Source: JAJNBA01 sp035512775 (GTDB lineage Bacteria; Actinomycetota; UBA4738; HRBIN12). Taken from it: a DNA stretch of 64,000 nucleotides. The notes beneath the pieces are model-generated. The model was not told the origin of the DNA. It saw nothing but the letters and a program-made list of their open reading frames with translations, and ran no database searches. Position 1 is the first letter of the stretch. Each line of letters opens with the position of its first letter. Location: positions 27,425 through 91,424 of the forward strand of contig DATKDI010000048.1 in NCBI GenBank assembly GCA_035512775.1, in the 5' to 3' direction. This document shows, one piece after another, positions 48,464-57,938 of the stretch. Both the position numbers and the translations under genes were made by a program.

Positions 48464-49680
48464 CGGACGCGAGCGTCGTCGCCGTCGGGACGCCGCAGTC
48501 GTTCCGTCAACAGCTCGCCAGGGCCATCGAGATGGGCCCGGACGAGGTGGGTTGGGTGCAGTCGGCCACGGCTGCCGAGGAGTTGTTGATCAACGCCTTC
48601 CAGCCCATCGACGTCCTGGTCCTCTCGCCCGAGGTCAAGGAGCCCGACGCTCTCGGTCTGGCCGAGTTCGTCGGGCGCCAGGCTCCAGGGACGGCCATGG
48701 TGCTGGTCCGCGATCACACGTGGAACGGGCTGTTGCCAGCGGCCATGCGAGCGGGCATCCGCGACGTCGTCGACATGACCCAGGGGACGGAGGAGCTCCG
48801 CGACGCCGTGGAGCGCGCCATCGTCTGGGCTTCCAACTTGCGCTCGGTGAACGTCACCCAGTCCGACGGTCAGCCCCTCACGAGGGGACGGATCCTTTCG
48901 GTCTTCTCTTCCAAGGGTGGGACCGGGAAGACGTTCCTGACCTCGAACCTCGCGACCTCGATCTCCGAGGTCACCGGCCAGGACACGGCGGTCGTCGACC
49001 TCGACATCGACATGGGCGACGTATTCACGTACTTCGGCCGGGAGCCCTCGGCCACCATCCAGGACCTGATGGAACTGGGTGAGGGGGCGGAGCGCTCCCG
49101 TATCAAGGCTGTGGGCGTCCAGCTCGCGGAGCACCTGTGGGGGTTCGGCGCGCCGCCGGATCCCGCCGCGGAAGCTCCCGCCGGTGAGGCGATCGGGAAG
49201 TTCCTCCGGGCGCTGCGGAACGAGTTCACCTGGGTCGTCGTGGACGCCTCGGTCGACTACTCGGACTCCGCGCTCGTGTGCTTCGATCTCTCCGACGCGA
49301 TCTGCCTCGTCACCGGCCTCGACGTCGTCGGTGTGAAGCACCTCTCCAAGTCACTCGACACGCTGCTCACGATCGGGCTGCCCCGGGAGCGGTTCCGGGT
49401 CGTGCTCAACCGTGCGGACTCCAAGGTCGGCCTCGATGCATCCGATGTGGAGCGCGTCATGAAGATCAACGTCGACGCGATGATCCCCTCGAGCCGGCTC
49501 GTGCCGACGTCGCTGAACAAGGGCCGTCCGGTGGTCCTGGACGAGCCCAACTCCGAGGTCGCCCAGGCGGTTCGGCAACTCGCCATGCGGTTCGCCGGCC
49601 AGGCCGAGATGGTCGCCGCCGGCGAGGCGGGGATCGACACGTCCAACAAGAAGAAGCGGAAGCTGTTCGCCCGAAGCTGA
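48460..49680 (+). CDS. cpaE: CpaE/TadZ-like localisation ATPase
   Basis: A 406-residue protein. The N-terminal domain (about 1-120) is receiver-like and lacks the catalytic acidic residues. The C-terminal MinD/ParA-like ATPase (about 145-385) has the deviant Walker A FSSKGGTGKTFLTSNLATSI, VVDLDIDMGD and the late WVVVDASVD. TadZ proteins place the pilus machine at a cell pole or site. The ATG overlaps the cpaB stop. A basic tail ends in KKKRKLFARS. Confidence 0.92.
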   Translation: MTDASVVAVGTPQSFRQQLARAIEMGPDEVGWVQSATAAEELLINAFQPIDVLVLSPEVKEPDALGLAEFVGRQAPGTAMVLVRDHTWNGLLPAAMRAGIRDVVDMTQGTEELRDAVERAIVWASNLRSVNVTQSDGQPLTRGRILSVFSSKGGTGKTFLTSNLATSISEVTGQDTAVVDLDIDMGDVFTYFGREPSATIQDLMELGEGAERSRIKAVGVQLAEHLWGFGAPPDPAAEAPAGEAIGKFLRALRNEFTWVVVDASVDYSDSALVCFDLSDAICLVTGLDVVGVKHLSKSLDTLLTIGLPRERFRVVLNRADSKVGLDASDVERVMKINVDAMIPSSRLVPTSLNKGRPVVLDEPNSEVAQAVRQLAMRFAGQAEMVAAGEAGIDTSNKKKRKLFARS

Positions 49681-49716
49681 GAAGCCAAGATGAGAAGAAG
49701 GTAGAGGAGGCACCCC

Positions 49717-51033
49717 ATGTCCCTGGCAGACAGGCTGCAGAAGTCCCAACAGAAGGACCGGATCGCCGAGGTCCGGACCCGGGTGCAAGAGCGCCTGGTC
49801 GAGAGCCTCGGGCCGCGCCTGTACGACGCGACTCTCTCAGACACCGAGCTCGAGGGCATGGTGCACCAGCGCCTGCGCGAGCTCCTCGACGAGGAAGAGG
49901 GTCCGCTCGCCGCGCAGGAGAAGCTCCTCATCGTTCGCCAGATCGGCGACAGCGTCCTCGGTCTGGGGCCGCTCGAGCCCTACATCCGCGACCCGGAGGT
50001 CACCGAGGTCATGGTGAACAACTGGGACACGATCTACGTGGAGCGTTCGGGCAAGCTGTACTGGACCGGAACGAAGTTCCACGACGAAGGCCAGCTCCGT
50101 CGCACGATCGACAAGATCGTCGCGAAGGTCGGCCGGCGCGTCGACGAGGCGAGTCCGATGGTGGACGCGCGCCTCCCCGACGGATCGCGTGTCAACGCGA
50201 TCATCCCGCCGCTGGCGATCGACGGTCCCACGCTCACGATCCGAAAGTTCGCCGCCGACCCGTACCAGGCGGACGACCTGGTGGAGTTCGGCACGATGAG
50301 CTCGGCGACGTCGAAGTTCCTCGAAGCCTGCGTGCGCGGCCGTATCAACATCATGGTCGCGGGCGGAACGGGTGCCGGGAAGACGACGACGCTGAACGTC
50401 ATCTCGTCGTTCATCCCCGACGACGAGCGGATCGTCACCATCGAGGACGCGGCGGAGCTGAAGCTCCAGCAGCCGCACGTCGTCCGTCTCGAGTCCCGGC
50501 CGCCGAACATCGAAGGGAAGGGCCAGGTCTCGATCCGCGACCTCGTAAGGAACTCGCTCCGTATGCGGCCGGACCGGATCGTGGTCGGAGAGGTCCGTGG
50601 GCCCGAGGCCCTGGACATGCTCCAGGCCATGAACACGGGTCACGACGGCTCGATCTCCACGATCCACTGCAACTCGCCTCGCGACGCGCTCTCCCGTCTC
50701 GAGACGATCACGATGATGGCCGGGATGGACCTCGGCTCTCGCGCGATCCGCGAGCAGATCTCTTCTGCGATCCAGCTGATCGTGTACCAACAGCGCCTGA
50801 AGGACGGAACGCGTCGCTTCACGCATGTGACCGAGGTCGCCGGGATGGAGGGTGAAGTGATCACCCTCCAGGACATCTTCCTGTTCGACTTCTCGGCCGG
50901 CATGGACGACGAGGGCCGGTTCCGGGGACGCCTCAAGTCCACCGGGCTTCGGCCGAAGTTCCTCGACAAGCTCCAGGAGCGAGGCATCAGCATCGACGCG
51001 GAGCTCTTCGCGATGGAACAGAAGGGTCGGTAG
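49717..51033 (+). CDS. cpaF: CpaF/TadA-type secretion ATPase
   Basis: A 438-residue hexameric ATPase that powers pilus assembly. The N-terminal domain has GLGPLEPYIRDPEVTEVMVN. The catalytic core has Walker A VAGGTGAGKTTTLN, the Asp box IVTIEDAAELKL, VVRLESRPPN, Walker B RPDRIVVGEVRGPEALDML and the His box GHDGSISTIHCNSPRDAL. AGAGGAGG precedes the ATG. It sits in the operon between cpaE and tadB. It is complete, with the length usual for the family. Confidence 0.96.
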   Translation: MSLADRLQKSQQKDRIAEVRTRVQERLVESLGPRLYDATLSDTELEGMVHQRLRELLDEEEGPLAAQEKLLIVRQIGDSVLGLGPLEPYIRDPEVTEVMVNNWDTIYVERSGKLYWTGTKFHDEGQLRRTIDKIVAKVGRRVDEASPMVDARLPDGSRVNAIIPPLAIDGPTLTIRKFAADPYQADDLVEFGTMSSATSKFLEACVRGRINIMVAGGTGAGKTTTLNVISSFIPDDERIVTIEDAAELKLQQPHVVRLESRPPNIEGKGQVSIRDLVRNSLRMRPDRIVVGEVRGPEALDMLQAMNTGHDGSISTIHCNSPRDALSRLETITMMAGMDLGSRAIREQISSAIQLIVYQQRLKDGTRRFTHVTEVAGMEGEVITLQDIFLFDFSAGMDDEGRFRGRLKSTGLRPKFLDKLQERGISIDAELFAMEQKGR

Positions 51034-52041
51034 ATGCTGGCGGCAGACACCTTCTTCTCAAGCCAGGCCATGCTGGCCGTCGTCGTCGCCCTCGTGGCGC
51101 TGGCGGCTTTCGCGCTGGGGTGGCTCATGCTCGGGACCGCCGCGCGGGTGAAGGCGGATCGCGATATGGCCGCTCGGATGGCGGCGATCGGACGCCCGGT
51201 CCCGCAATCGACGGCGTCGCCGGTCGGCAAGCCCGGCAGCGGGTGGATCCCCGAGAGCGTGTCGGCGTTCGGTGAGCGCTTCGCCCAGTCTCAGGGCTTC
51301 AGCGAGAAGCTGGATGCACGGCTCGAGGCCGCGGGTGTGAGCCTGCGGTCGGGCGAGTTCGTGGTCGCCACGGTGGGTGCCGGACTGCTCGGCGCCGTGC
51401 TGGGTGCGGCCGTCTTCGTGAATCCGATCCTCGCCGGCGTGTTCGGTCTCCTGGGTCTGGTGCTTCCCACACTCGTCCTGCGGATGTCCCTCAATCGCAG
51501 GGGGGACAAGCTGCGGGAGCAGCTGCCGGACGTGCTCACGATCATGGCGTCCTCGCTGCGCGCAGGGCACTCGTTCCTCCAGGCGCTCGACACCACGGCG
51601 CGTGAGATCTCGGCGCCGGCCAACGTGGAGTTCCAGCGGCTCGTCTCGGAGATCCGGCTCGGCCGTCCGGCCGAGGAGGCCCTCGAGGCGCTCGCCGACC
51701 GCGTCGGGAGCCCCGACTTCCGGTGGGCCGTCCTCGCGGTGAACATCCAGCGCGAGGTCGGCGGTAACCTCGCCGAGATCCTCGACAACGTGTCCGACAC
51801 GCTTCGCGAGCGTGCGACGATGCGCCGCCAGATCCGCGTCTTGACCGCCGAGGGCAGGCTGTCCGCCTGGGTCCTCGCGATCCTGCCGTTCGCGATCGCG
51901 ATCTACATGTTCGCCGTGAACCCGAAGTACATCTCCTTGCTCTTCACGACGCAGATCGGTCTGTTCATGTTGGGTGTGGCTGGGGTCCTGATGGTGCTGG
52001 GGATCCTCTGGATGAGGAAGATCGTGGACATCGATGTCTGA
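51034..52041 (+). CDS. tadB: TadB-like inner-membrane platform protein
   Basis: A 335-residue protein with an N-terminal membrane segment (about 9-30), a pair in the middle (about 105-150) and two at the C-terminus (about 270-325). The T2SF domain (about 160-290) contains LREQLPDVLTIMASSLRAGH and RLGRPAEEALEALADRVGSP. It begins directly after the cpaF stop codon and overlaps tadC by 8 bases. With TadC it forms the membrane platform driven by CpaF. Confidence 0.93.
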   Translation: MLAADTFFSSQAMLAVVVALVALAAFALGWLMLGTAARVKADRDMAARMAAIGRPVPQSTASPVGKPGSGWIPESVSAFGERFAQSQGFSEKLDARLEAAGVSLRSGEFVVATVGAGLLGAVLGAAVFVNPILAGVFGLLGLVLPTLVLRMSLNRRGDKLREQLPDVLTIMASSLRAGHSFLQALDTTAREISAPANVEFQRLVSEIRLGRPAEEALEALADRVGSPDFRWAVLAVNIQREVGGNLAEILDNVSDTLRERATMRRQIRVLTAEGRLSAWVLAILPFAIAIYMFAVNPKYISLLFTTQIGLFMLGVAGVLMVLGILWMRKIVDIDV

Positions 52042-52978
52042 CATCTGGTTGGTCCTTGCCATCGGATGCGTCTTCGGCGCTATCCTCCTGCTCGGGATCT
52101 TCGTCGACCTGAGTCAGTCGGAGCGCCGTCGCGCGGTCCGACTGCTCGAGTCCCAGGTCGCCGGCACGACGAGCGAGAACGTGAACCTTCGGGAGCAGCA
52201 CCTCTCGGAGAGCTTCGGGCGACGGATCGTCGTGCCCGTCGTCGCCGGAGCCGCGAAGGTCGCTCGACGGGTCACTCCGATCGACGCCCGCGACCGCGTC
52301 GCGCACAAACTGCTGCTCGCCGGGAGCCCGAGTGGATGGGACGCCGAGCGCTTGCTCGCGTTCAAGATCATCGGGCTCGGCGGCGGCATCGTGCTCGGCT
52401 TCTTCGTGACGACCCTGGTCGGCGACCTCGCTCCGTTCATCCGGATCGTGCTGATCGGGCTCCTGGCGTTCGTGGGTTTCATGGTTCCCGACTCGATGCT
52501 GAACCGCCGTGTCGAGGAGCGTCAGAAGGAGATCCTCCGGACGCTCTCGGACACCCTCGACCTCCTGACGATCAGCGTGGAGGCGGGTCTGTCGCTGAAC
52601 GCCGCGATCGCGCAGGTGGTGCAGAACGTGCCGGGTGTCCTGTCCTCCGAGTTCGCTCGCATGCTGCAGGAGATCCAGCTGGGCGTGCCCCGGGCCGACG
52701 CCTTCCGGAACCTCGCCGAGCGGACCGATGTGGACGAGCTCAACGCCTTCGCCCTGGCGATGATCCAGGCCGACGTCTTCGGTGTCTCGATCGCCAGCGT
52801 GCTCCGAACCCAGGCGCAGCAGCTGCGGATCAAGCGCCGGCAGCGCGCCGAGGGGAAGGCGCAGCAGACCCCCGTCAAGATCGTGTTCCCGCTGATCCTG
52901 TGCATCCTGCCGGCCTTGTTCGTGGTCATCGTCGGGCCCGGTGCGATCCGGATCTTCGAGTCGTTCGTCACGACGTGA
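52034..52978 (+). CDS. tadC: TadC-like inner-membrane platform protein
   Basis: A 314-residue protein with the layout of TadC: an N-terminal membrane segment, two central segments (about 110-155), the T2SF domain with LRTLSDTLDLLTISVEAGLS and ADAFRNLAERTDVDELNAFA, and a C-terminal segment ending in FESFVTT. It overlaps tadB by 8 bases and is the last gene of the operon. A strong terminator hairpin follows 2 bases after the stop. No prepilin peptidase gene follows, so TadV/CpaA must be encoded elsewhere. Confidence 0.93.
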   Translation: MSDIWLVLAIGCVFGAILLLGIFVDLSQSERRRAVRLLESQVAGTTSENVNLREQHLSESFGRRIVVPVVAGAAKVARRVTPIDARDRVAHKLLLAGSPSGWDAERLLAFKIIGLGGGIVLGFFVTTLVGDLAPFIRIVLIGLLAFVGFMVPDSMLNRRVEERQKEILRTLSDTLDLLTISVEAGLSLNAAIAQVVQNVPGVLSSEFARMLQEIQLGVPRADAFRNLAERTDVDELNAFALAMIQADVFGVSIASVLRTQAQQLRIKRRQRAEGKAQQTPVKIVFPLILCILPALFVVIVGPGAIRIFESFVTT

Positions 52979-52980
52979 TC

Positions 52981-53009
52981 GGTCGCCCCCGCCGAAGGCG
53001 GGCGCGACC
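52981..53009. terminator. Terminator hairpin at the end of the Tad operon
   Basis: GGTCGCCCCCGCC pairs with GGCGGGCGCGACC around a GAA loop, a 13-bp stem with a single mismatch. It starts 2 bases after the tadC stop and ends 17 bases before the pheA start, so it separates the two transcription units. Confidence 0.75.
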
Positions 53010-53026
53010 CGATAGCCTCCCGCGCC

Positions 53027-53848
53027 ATGAGGGTCGCGTATCAGGGTGAGCCGGGCGCCTACAGCGAGCGCGCCGTCCGATCGCTCTTCACCGACGCCGA
53101 GCCGCTTCCCTGCGACACTGTCCGGCACGCGTTCTCCCGAGTGACGAGCGGCGAAGCCACCTTCGGGGTCGTGCCGCTGGAGAACTCGCAAGCGGGATCC
53201 GTGAACGAGACGTACGAGCTGCTGTCCAACACCAGCCTGCTCCGCATCGTCGGTGAGTCGATCGTGCGCGTCGACCACGCCTTGCTGGGGGTTCCCGGCG
53301 CGCGGCTCGAAGACGTGCGGAGGGCCCACTCCCACTGGCAGGCCTTGGCGCAATGCGAGGACTTCCTCTCCTCGATGCACATCGAGCCGGTTCCCGAGCA
53401 CGACACGGCCGGCGCGGCTCGGAAGGTCGCCGAGGTGGGGGATCCGGCGGAGGGAGCGATCGCGAGTGTCGACGCGGCGGGACTCGCCGGTCTCATCGTG
53501 CTCGCGGAGCGGATCCAGACCGAGAAGGAGAACTTCACCAAGTTCGCGATCGTCGGTGCGACCGACCCCGGCTTCGGTGCCGCGGACAAGACCTCGATCG
53601 TGATGGCCGTGCTGGACGAGCCCGGCTCCCTCCTGGGAGCGCTCGAGCCATTCGCCGCCCGCGGCATCAACCTCCACAAGATCGAGTCCCGGCCGCGGCG
53701 CGGTGCCGCCTTCGAGTACCTGATGTACGTGGACTTCATGGCGGCGGCGGACGCCCCGGGCGTCGAGGACGCTCTCGCGGAGGTCCAGAAGCACACCTCG
53801 CTGCTGAAGATCCTGGGCTCGTACCGCTCCGCGGGCGACCCGGTCTGA
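53027..53848 (+). CDS. pheA: Prephenate dehydratase
   Basis: A 273-residue enzyme that converts prephenate to phenylpyruvate in phenylalanine synthesis. The catalytic domain starts MRVAYQGEPGAYSERAVRSL and has VPLENSQAGSVNETYELL and ENFTKFAIVG, the equivalent of the TRF active-site strand. The C-terminal ACT domain (about 190-270) has KTSIVMAVLDEPGSLLGALE and NLHKIESRP, the phenylalanine-binding regulatory motif. It is monofunctional, without a chorismate mutase domain, as usual in actinobacteria. It follows the Tad terminator by 17 bases. Confidence 0.95.
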   Translation: MRVAYQGEPGAYSERAVRSLFTDAEPLPCDTVRHAFSRVTSGEATFGVVPLENSQAGSVNETYELLSNTSLLRIVGESIVRVDHALLGVPGARLEDVRRAHSHWQALAQCEDFLSSMHIEPVPEHDTAGAARKVAEVGDPAEGAIASVDAAGLAGLIVLAERIQTEKENFTKFAIVGATDPGFGAADKTSIVMAVLDEPGSLLGALEPFAARGINLHKIESRPRRGAAFEYLMYVDFMAAADAPGVEDALAEVQKHTSLLKILGSYRSAGDPV

Positions 53849-53865
53849 CCGCTTAGCATGGCTCG

Positions 53866-55395
53866 ATGGCCCGTGCGAGACGCGTAGCACCCCGGGCGTC
53901 CGCGGCGCGGCGCTTCCCCGTCCTCCCCGTGATCTCGGGCGCGCTCGTGATCGGTGCGGCCGTCCTCGTGATCGCGCTCATCCTCTCCCGGGTCGAGGAC
54001 GAGCAACACCGCGGGGGCCCGCTCCGGAACCCGAACCCACCCGAAGGGGCCGAACCCATCAACGCGACGTTCGAGGGGATCACGACCTTTCGCGGGAACG
54101 CCACCCGGACCTACTACGGGGAAGGTCCGGTGCCGCTGGATCCGGTGATCGGGTGGCGCGTGCCCACGGAGCGCATGTGCTCCGTGTCCTACGTGGGGAT
54201 CGAGGTGGACGAATGGTGCGGCACCGGGTGGACCGGGCAGCCAAACGTCGTGGTGGGCGAGGACGGGACGATCGAGGTCCGTGAGGGCGCGTACGACGGC
54301 ATGTACCACTTCCTCGACGGCACGACGGGACTGCCGGTCCGCCCTCCGCTCGCGACACGCGACCTGGCGAAGGGCACCGCGACATCCGATCCCGACGGGT
54401 TCCCGCTCTACTACGCCGGCTCGCGGGACGGCAGGTTCCGGATCGTCGCGACGGACCGACAGGAGCCGCTCGTGCTGTGGTCGATCCACGGTGCGACGAG
54501 CGTCGAGCGGCCACTCCGCAACGACGACTGGGACGCTTCCGCGCTCGTGGTCGACGACGTCTTGTTCCAGGGTGGGGAGAACGGATGGCTCTACGTGATC
54601 AGGCTGCACCGGAGATACGACCCGCTCGGTTTGGTCAAGGTCAAGCCGAGGATCGTCGCGACGGTTCCCGGGTTCGACGACGAGTTGCTCCGAGTTCTCG
54701 GTGATACCGAGGTCTCGATCGAGAACTCGGTCGCGCTCCACGACGGGATCCTCTACTTCGCTAACTCCGGCGGCCTCGTGCAGGGGTGGGACGTATCGGA
54801 CGTGTTGGCGGGCGGCACTCGCGTGGAACGCGTGTTCCGGTTCTGGACGGGCGACGACACCGACGCCACGGTCGTGATCGACGGTGCCGGCGATCTCTAC
54901 GTGGCCAGCGAGTACCAGCGCTTCGGCGACCGGAGCCGCGAGGTGGGACAGCTCATGAAACTCGACCCTTCGCGACCGGACGACCCTCTGGTCTGGTCGA
55001 TCGATGCCAGGGAGATCGGGTTCGAGGGCGCGGGCGGCAGTTGGTCGACGCCGGCGCTGTACGGCGATCTCGTCTTCTTCACCACCGCCGCTGGCCGTCT
55101 GCTGGCGGTCGAACGGGAGACCGGCGACATCCGCTGGGAGCGGCAGGTGGGGGCGCCCGCGATCGGGTCACCCGTGGTGGTGGACGGCGTCTTGATCCAG
55201 GGCGACTGCGCGGGTGACCTCTGGGCTTGGGACGTCTCGGATCCGGATGCCGATCCGCTGCTGCTCTGGAAGCTGCATTTCAACGGCTGCATCGAGTCGA
55301 CGCCGGCGGTCTGGCGTGGATGGATCTACCTCGGGACCCGCCAGGGGTACTTCTACGGGCTCACGGAACGACGGGAGCCCGCCCCCGCTTCGTAG
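53866..55395 (+). CDS. Membrane-anchored beta-propeller (PQQ-like) protein
   Basis: A 509-residue protein with a basic N-terminus, one membrane segment (about 22-43) and an extracytoplasmic repeat domain. Repeated blade-like strands end in D-G-x-L/V-Y patterns, for example LHDGILYFANSGGLVQGWDV, LYGDLVFFTTAAGRLLAVER and WRGWIYLGTRQGYFYGL, which indicate a PQQ/Trp-docking type propeller. Four Cys could form disulfides. It has no catalytic signature and may be a BamB-like scaffold or a sensor. It starts 17 bases after pheA and converges on the rhomboid gene. Confidence 0.8.
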   Translation: MARARRVAPRASAARRFPVLPVISGALVIGAAVLVIALILSRVEDEQHRGGPLRNPNPPEGAEPINATFEGITTFRGNATRTYYGEGPVPLDPVIGWRVPTERMCSVSYVGIEVDEWCGTGWTGQPNVVVGEDGTIEVREGAYDGMYHFLDGTTGLPVRPPLATRDLAKGTATSDPDGFPLYYAGSRDGRFRIVATDRQEPLVLWSIHGATSVERPLRNDDWDASALVVDDVLFQGGENGWLYVIRLHRRYDPLGLVKVKPRIVATVPGFDDELLRVLGDTEVSIENSVALHDGILYFANSGGLVQGWDVSDVLAGGTRVERVFRFWTGDDTDATVVIDGAGDLYVASEYQRFGDRSREVGQLMKLDPSRPDDPLVWSIDAREIGFEGAGGSWSTPALYGDLVFFTTAAGRLLAVERETGDIRWERQVGAPAIGSPVVVDGVLIQGDCAGDLWAWDVSDPDADPLLLWKLHFNGCIESTPAVWRGWIYLGTRQGYFYGLTERREPAPAS

Positions 55396-55399
55396 CGGA

Positions 55400-56350
55400 T
55401 CACCGCAACAGGGCCGCCGGGTCCTGGTTGATCTGGGCCGTACGGAAGGCGACCAGCGCGATCGCCGCCACGAGGAGCGCCACGAGCCCGACGGCGGCGA
55501 ACGCGCGCCGGGGCGCCACAGGCCTCGAGGGATCGACGGCGAAGCCGGCGACCAGCCCCGCGACGAGACCGCCGAGGTGCGCCCGCCAGTCGATCCCAGG
55601 GATCGAGAAGCCGATGATCAGGTTGATCACCAGCATGCTCAACGCGCCACGAAGTCGTGCTTGCGCCATCACGTGGTGGCGCCGCAGGTAGTTGTAGGCG
55701 ATGAAGGCGCCGACGAGACCGAAGATCGCGCCGGAGGCTCCGACCGCGATGGTGAATCCGGGTGCGAACGCGAAGGAGGTCGCGCCGGCGAACACGCCGG
55801 TGACGAGGAACACCGCGAGGGTCTCGACTCGACCGATCTGACGCTCGATCTCGTTCCCGAAGATCCACAGGACGTACGCGTTCAGCCCCAGATGGATCAG
55901 TCCGGCGTGCAGGAATATCGAGCTGAGCAGGCGCCACCATTCGCCGCCGACGATCCCCCCGGTCAGGTTGAGCTCGGTCCCTCCCGTGAAGGGGACGAGG
56001 GCTCCCGCGTCGATGAGGGCCTGGTAGCCCGGACCGTCGAAGAGCGAGCCGGGTCCACCCGCCACGACGAGCTCCCACAGGTACCCGATGCCGATCGCGA
56101 TGAGCAAGATCTTCGTGACGGGCGTGGCCTTCAGGTTGGCCGCCGCGACCTGCCGTCCGGGTCCCTGCCGGTACTCTCGGCGAGCTTCTGCCACGCACTC
56201 CGGGCATTGATGGCCGACGGGCGCCGGGATCATGCAATCCGGGCAGATGGGTCTGCCACAGCGGGTGCAATGGACGCCCGTCTCCACATCGGGATGCCGG
56301 TAGCACCGTTCCCGCGTCGGAGGTGGGGGGATCGTGGGCGTCTGGTCCAC
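55400..56350 (-). CDS. Rhomboid intramembrane protease with N-terminal zinc finger
   Basis: A 316-residue protein. The cytoplasmic N-terminus has a B-box-like zinc finger (Cys16, His19, Cys28, Cys31, Cys36, Cys39, His47, Cys49, Cys52). The rhomboid domain has HLGLNAYVLW with the oxyanion Asn, the catalytic Ser206 in GASGAIFG and His258 in DWRAHLGGLVAG. It cleaves single-pass membrane proteins inside the bilayer. The start is GTG. This zinc finger-rhomboid architecture is common in actinobacteria. Substrates are unknown. Confidence 0.93.
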   Translation of the reverse strand: MDQTPTIPPPPTRERCYRHPDVETGVHCTRCGRPICPDCMIPAPVGHQCPECVAEARREYRQGPGRQVAAANLKATPVTKILLIAIGIGYLWELVVAGGPGSLFDGPGYQALIDAGALVPFTGGTELNLTGGIVGGEWWRLLSSIFLHAGLIHLGLNAYVLWIFGNEIERQIGRVETLAVFLVTGVFAGATSFAFAPGFTIAVGASGAIFGLVGAFIAYNYLRRHHVMAQARLRGALSMLVINLIIGFSIPGIDWRAHLGGLVAGLVAGFAVDPSRPVAPRRAFAAVGLVALLVAAIALVAFRTAQINQDPAALLR

Positions 56351-56451
56351 AGAGCCAATCGTACGCGTGGGCGGATGGAACGGCGCTCAGGTCGGTGGAT
56401 GCGAGCGGTGATCGCGCGGCTCCACCGAGGACGGTGGACCGCCGGGAAGAC

Positions 56452-57444
56452 CTACGACTCCATCGGCGGGAGGGCCTCGAGGGCGGCGCCGACGTCGGCC
56501 GGATCGAAGAGAGGCCCCCATCGATCCGCGATGAGGCCGTCGGAGCCGATCAGGTACAGCCATGGCTCGGTCATCTCGGGGGTGCCGTCCGGGGCCTCGC
56601 GCAGCAGCCAGTCCGCCGCTCCCTGATTGATGACCTGGGTCTCCGGAGGGTCGTACCTCTTCCAGATCTCGATGTGGATGTAGACGGCGCGGTCCGGGTA
56701 TGCCGCGCCGATCCGCTGCAGCTCGGTGACCTCCGGCCCGCAGAACCGGCTGGTGCAGTACGCCGGTGTTCCGAAGAGGACGAGGGCGGGCCGGCCCTGT
56801 GCGATCGCGTCCGCGATCGTCCACTCATGGAGCTCGGGGTCGGGGATCTCGCCACCGCCGTCGGCCATCGAGTCGATCGCGCCGGGCCGGATCTTCGAGT
56901 CCATCGTGAGGTTCTCGGTGGCGAGCGCGGGCATGCCGGGTGCGGGGATCCCCGACTCCTGCCGCACGGGGAAGTCGGTCGTGAGCTCGCGGGCGACGCT
57001 GTCGATCTCGATCGAGAGCGTCGCCCGCCAGATCCCCGCCTCGGCGAACGTCACGTCCTCCGCCTCGTACACTCCGTTGGCTCCCGTGACGATCGCCGGC
57101 GCGTCGCCGGAGGCATCGGTCCCCGGGACCGGGACGTAGGTCGCGGTGGCCGTGGGGCCGGCCGACGGCTCGCCGCTGCCGTCCGTGCCGAGGGAGGAGA
57201 ACGCGAGGTCGACGGAGCCCTGGGTGACGACGCGCAAGCCGTTCGCGTCGCTCGCCAGGATGCCTACCTGGACGCGCTGCGGCGCCCCCACGTAGTGCCA
57301 GGTGCTGGCCATCTGGGCGGAATACGAGGTATCGAGTCCTCCCTCGGGGGCGTTCTCGCCGGTCGTGCACGAGCCGGCCAGGGTCGCCACAGTGAGCATC
57401 GAGACCAGGAGGTGTCGCCGGATCATCCGATCCCACCTTCTCAT
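56452..57444 (-). CDS. Lipoprotein with thioredoxin-like (redoxin/SCO-like) domain
   Basis: A 330-residue protein. A signal sequence ends in the lipobox LAGS before Cys26. The middle region (about 45-170) is an Ig- or FixH-like beta domain. The C-terminal thioredoxin fold has ALVLFGTPAYCTSRFCGPEV, a CxxxC motif like that of copper chaperone SCO1 rather than the CxxC of thioredoxin, and later WLYLIGSDGLIADRWG. It may handle copper or disulfides outside the membrane. Its ATG overlaps the stop of the Ogt gene (ATGA), so it is the last gene of a tightly packed minus-strand operon. Confidence 0.8.
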   Translation of the reverse strand: MRRWDRMIRRHLLVSMLTVATLAGSCTTGENAPEGGLDTSYSAQMASTWHYVGAPQRVQVGILASDANGLRVVTQGSVDLAFSSLGTDGSGEPSAGPTATATYVPVPGTDASGDAPAIVTGANGVYEAEDVTFAEAGIWRATLSIEIDSVARELTTDFPVRQESGIPAPGMPALATENLTMDSKIRPGAIDSMADGGGEIPDPELHEWTIADAIAQGRPALVLFGTPAYCTSRFCGPEVTELQRIGAAYPDRAVYIHIEIWKRYDPPETQVINQGAADWLLREAPDGTPEMTEPWLYLIGSDGLIADRWGPLFDPADVGAALEALPPMES

Positions 57445-57938
57445 GAGCTCGAGGAACCGTCGGCCAGCGCCCCCTCCAGCCGCAGCAGGAACCGGCGCCG
57501 GTCGTCATGGCGGCCGTAACTCCCGAGACGGGGACCCGCTCGGACGACGCGATGGCAGGGGACGAAGAGCTCGATCGGGCAGCGCGCGAGCGCGCTGCCC
57601 GCCGCGCGGCCGCCGCGGGCTGCGCCCGCGGCGGCCGCAACGTCCCCGTAGGTCCACATCTGCCCGTAGGGGATCGTCGTCACGGTCTCGAGGATCCGCC
57701 GCGCGAATCCTTCGCCGAGAACCGACAGGTCGGCCGGGGTCTCGAACGCCCGGAGGGTGCCACGGAAGTACGCGTCGACCTCGCGGCGGATCGGGGCGGT
57801 TCGTCGGCGATCCTCCGAGGCGTCGGGACCGGTCTCGAGCGGGTCCTCCTCGCCGAAGATCGTTCGCACCACACCCGCATCTCCGGAGAAGATCGTGAAG
57901 GGACCGAGCGGGGTGTCGATCGTCGTACGGACGATCAT
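57441..57938 (-). CDS. ogt: Methylated-DNA-protein-cysteine methyltransferase
   Basis: A 165-residue suicide repair protein that takes the methyl group from O6-methylguanine. The active-site motif PCHRVVRAGPRLGSYG contains the acceptor Cys. TIPYGQMWTYGDVAAAAG matches the DNA-binding helix, slightly altered from the usual YGEVA. ATG 57938 is chosen because it overlaps the TGA of the upstream SCO1664-family gene; GTG 57953 is an alternative. Its own stop overlaps the lipoprotein start. Confidence 0.9.
   Translation of the reverse strand: MIVRTTIDTPLGPFTIFSGDAGVVRTIFGEEDPLETGPDASEDRRRTAPIRREVDAYFRGTLRAFETPADLSVLGEGFARRILETVTTIPYGQMWTYGDVAAAAGAARGGRAAGSALARCPIELFVPCHRVVRAGPRLGSYGRHDDRRRFLLRLEGALADGSSSS

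Noticed and set aside
51965..53890. 641-residue minus-strand open frame across tadC and pheA
   Set aside because: Both plus-strand genes have full family motifs; the antisense product is charged, repetitive and without homology I recognise.
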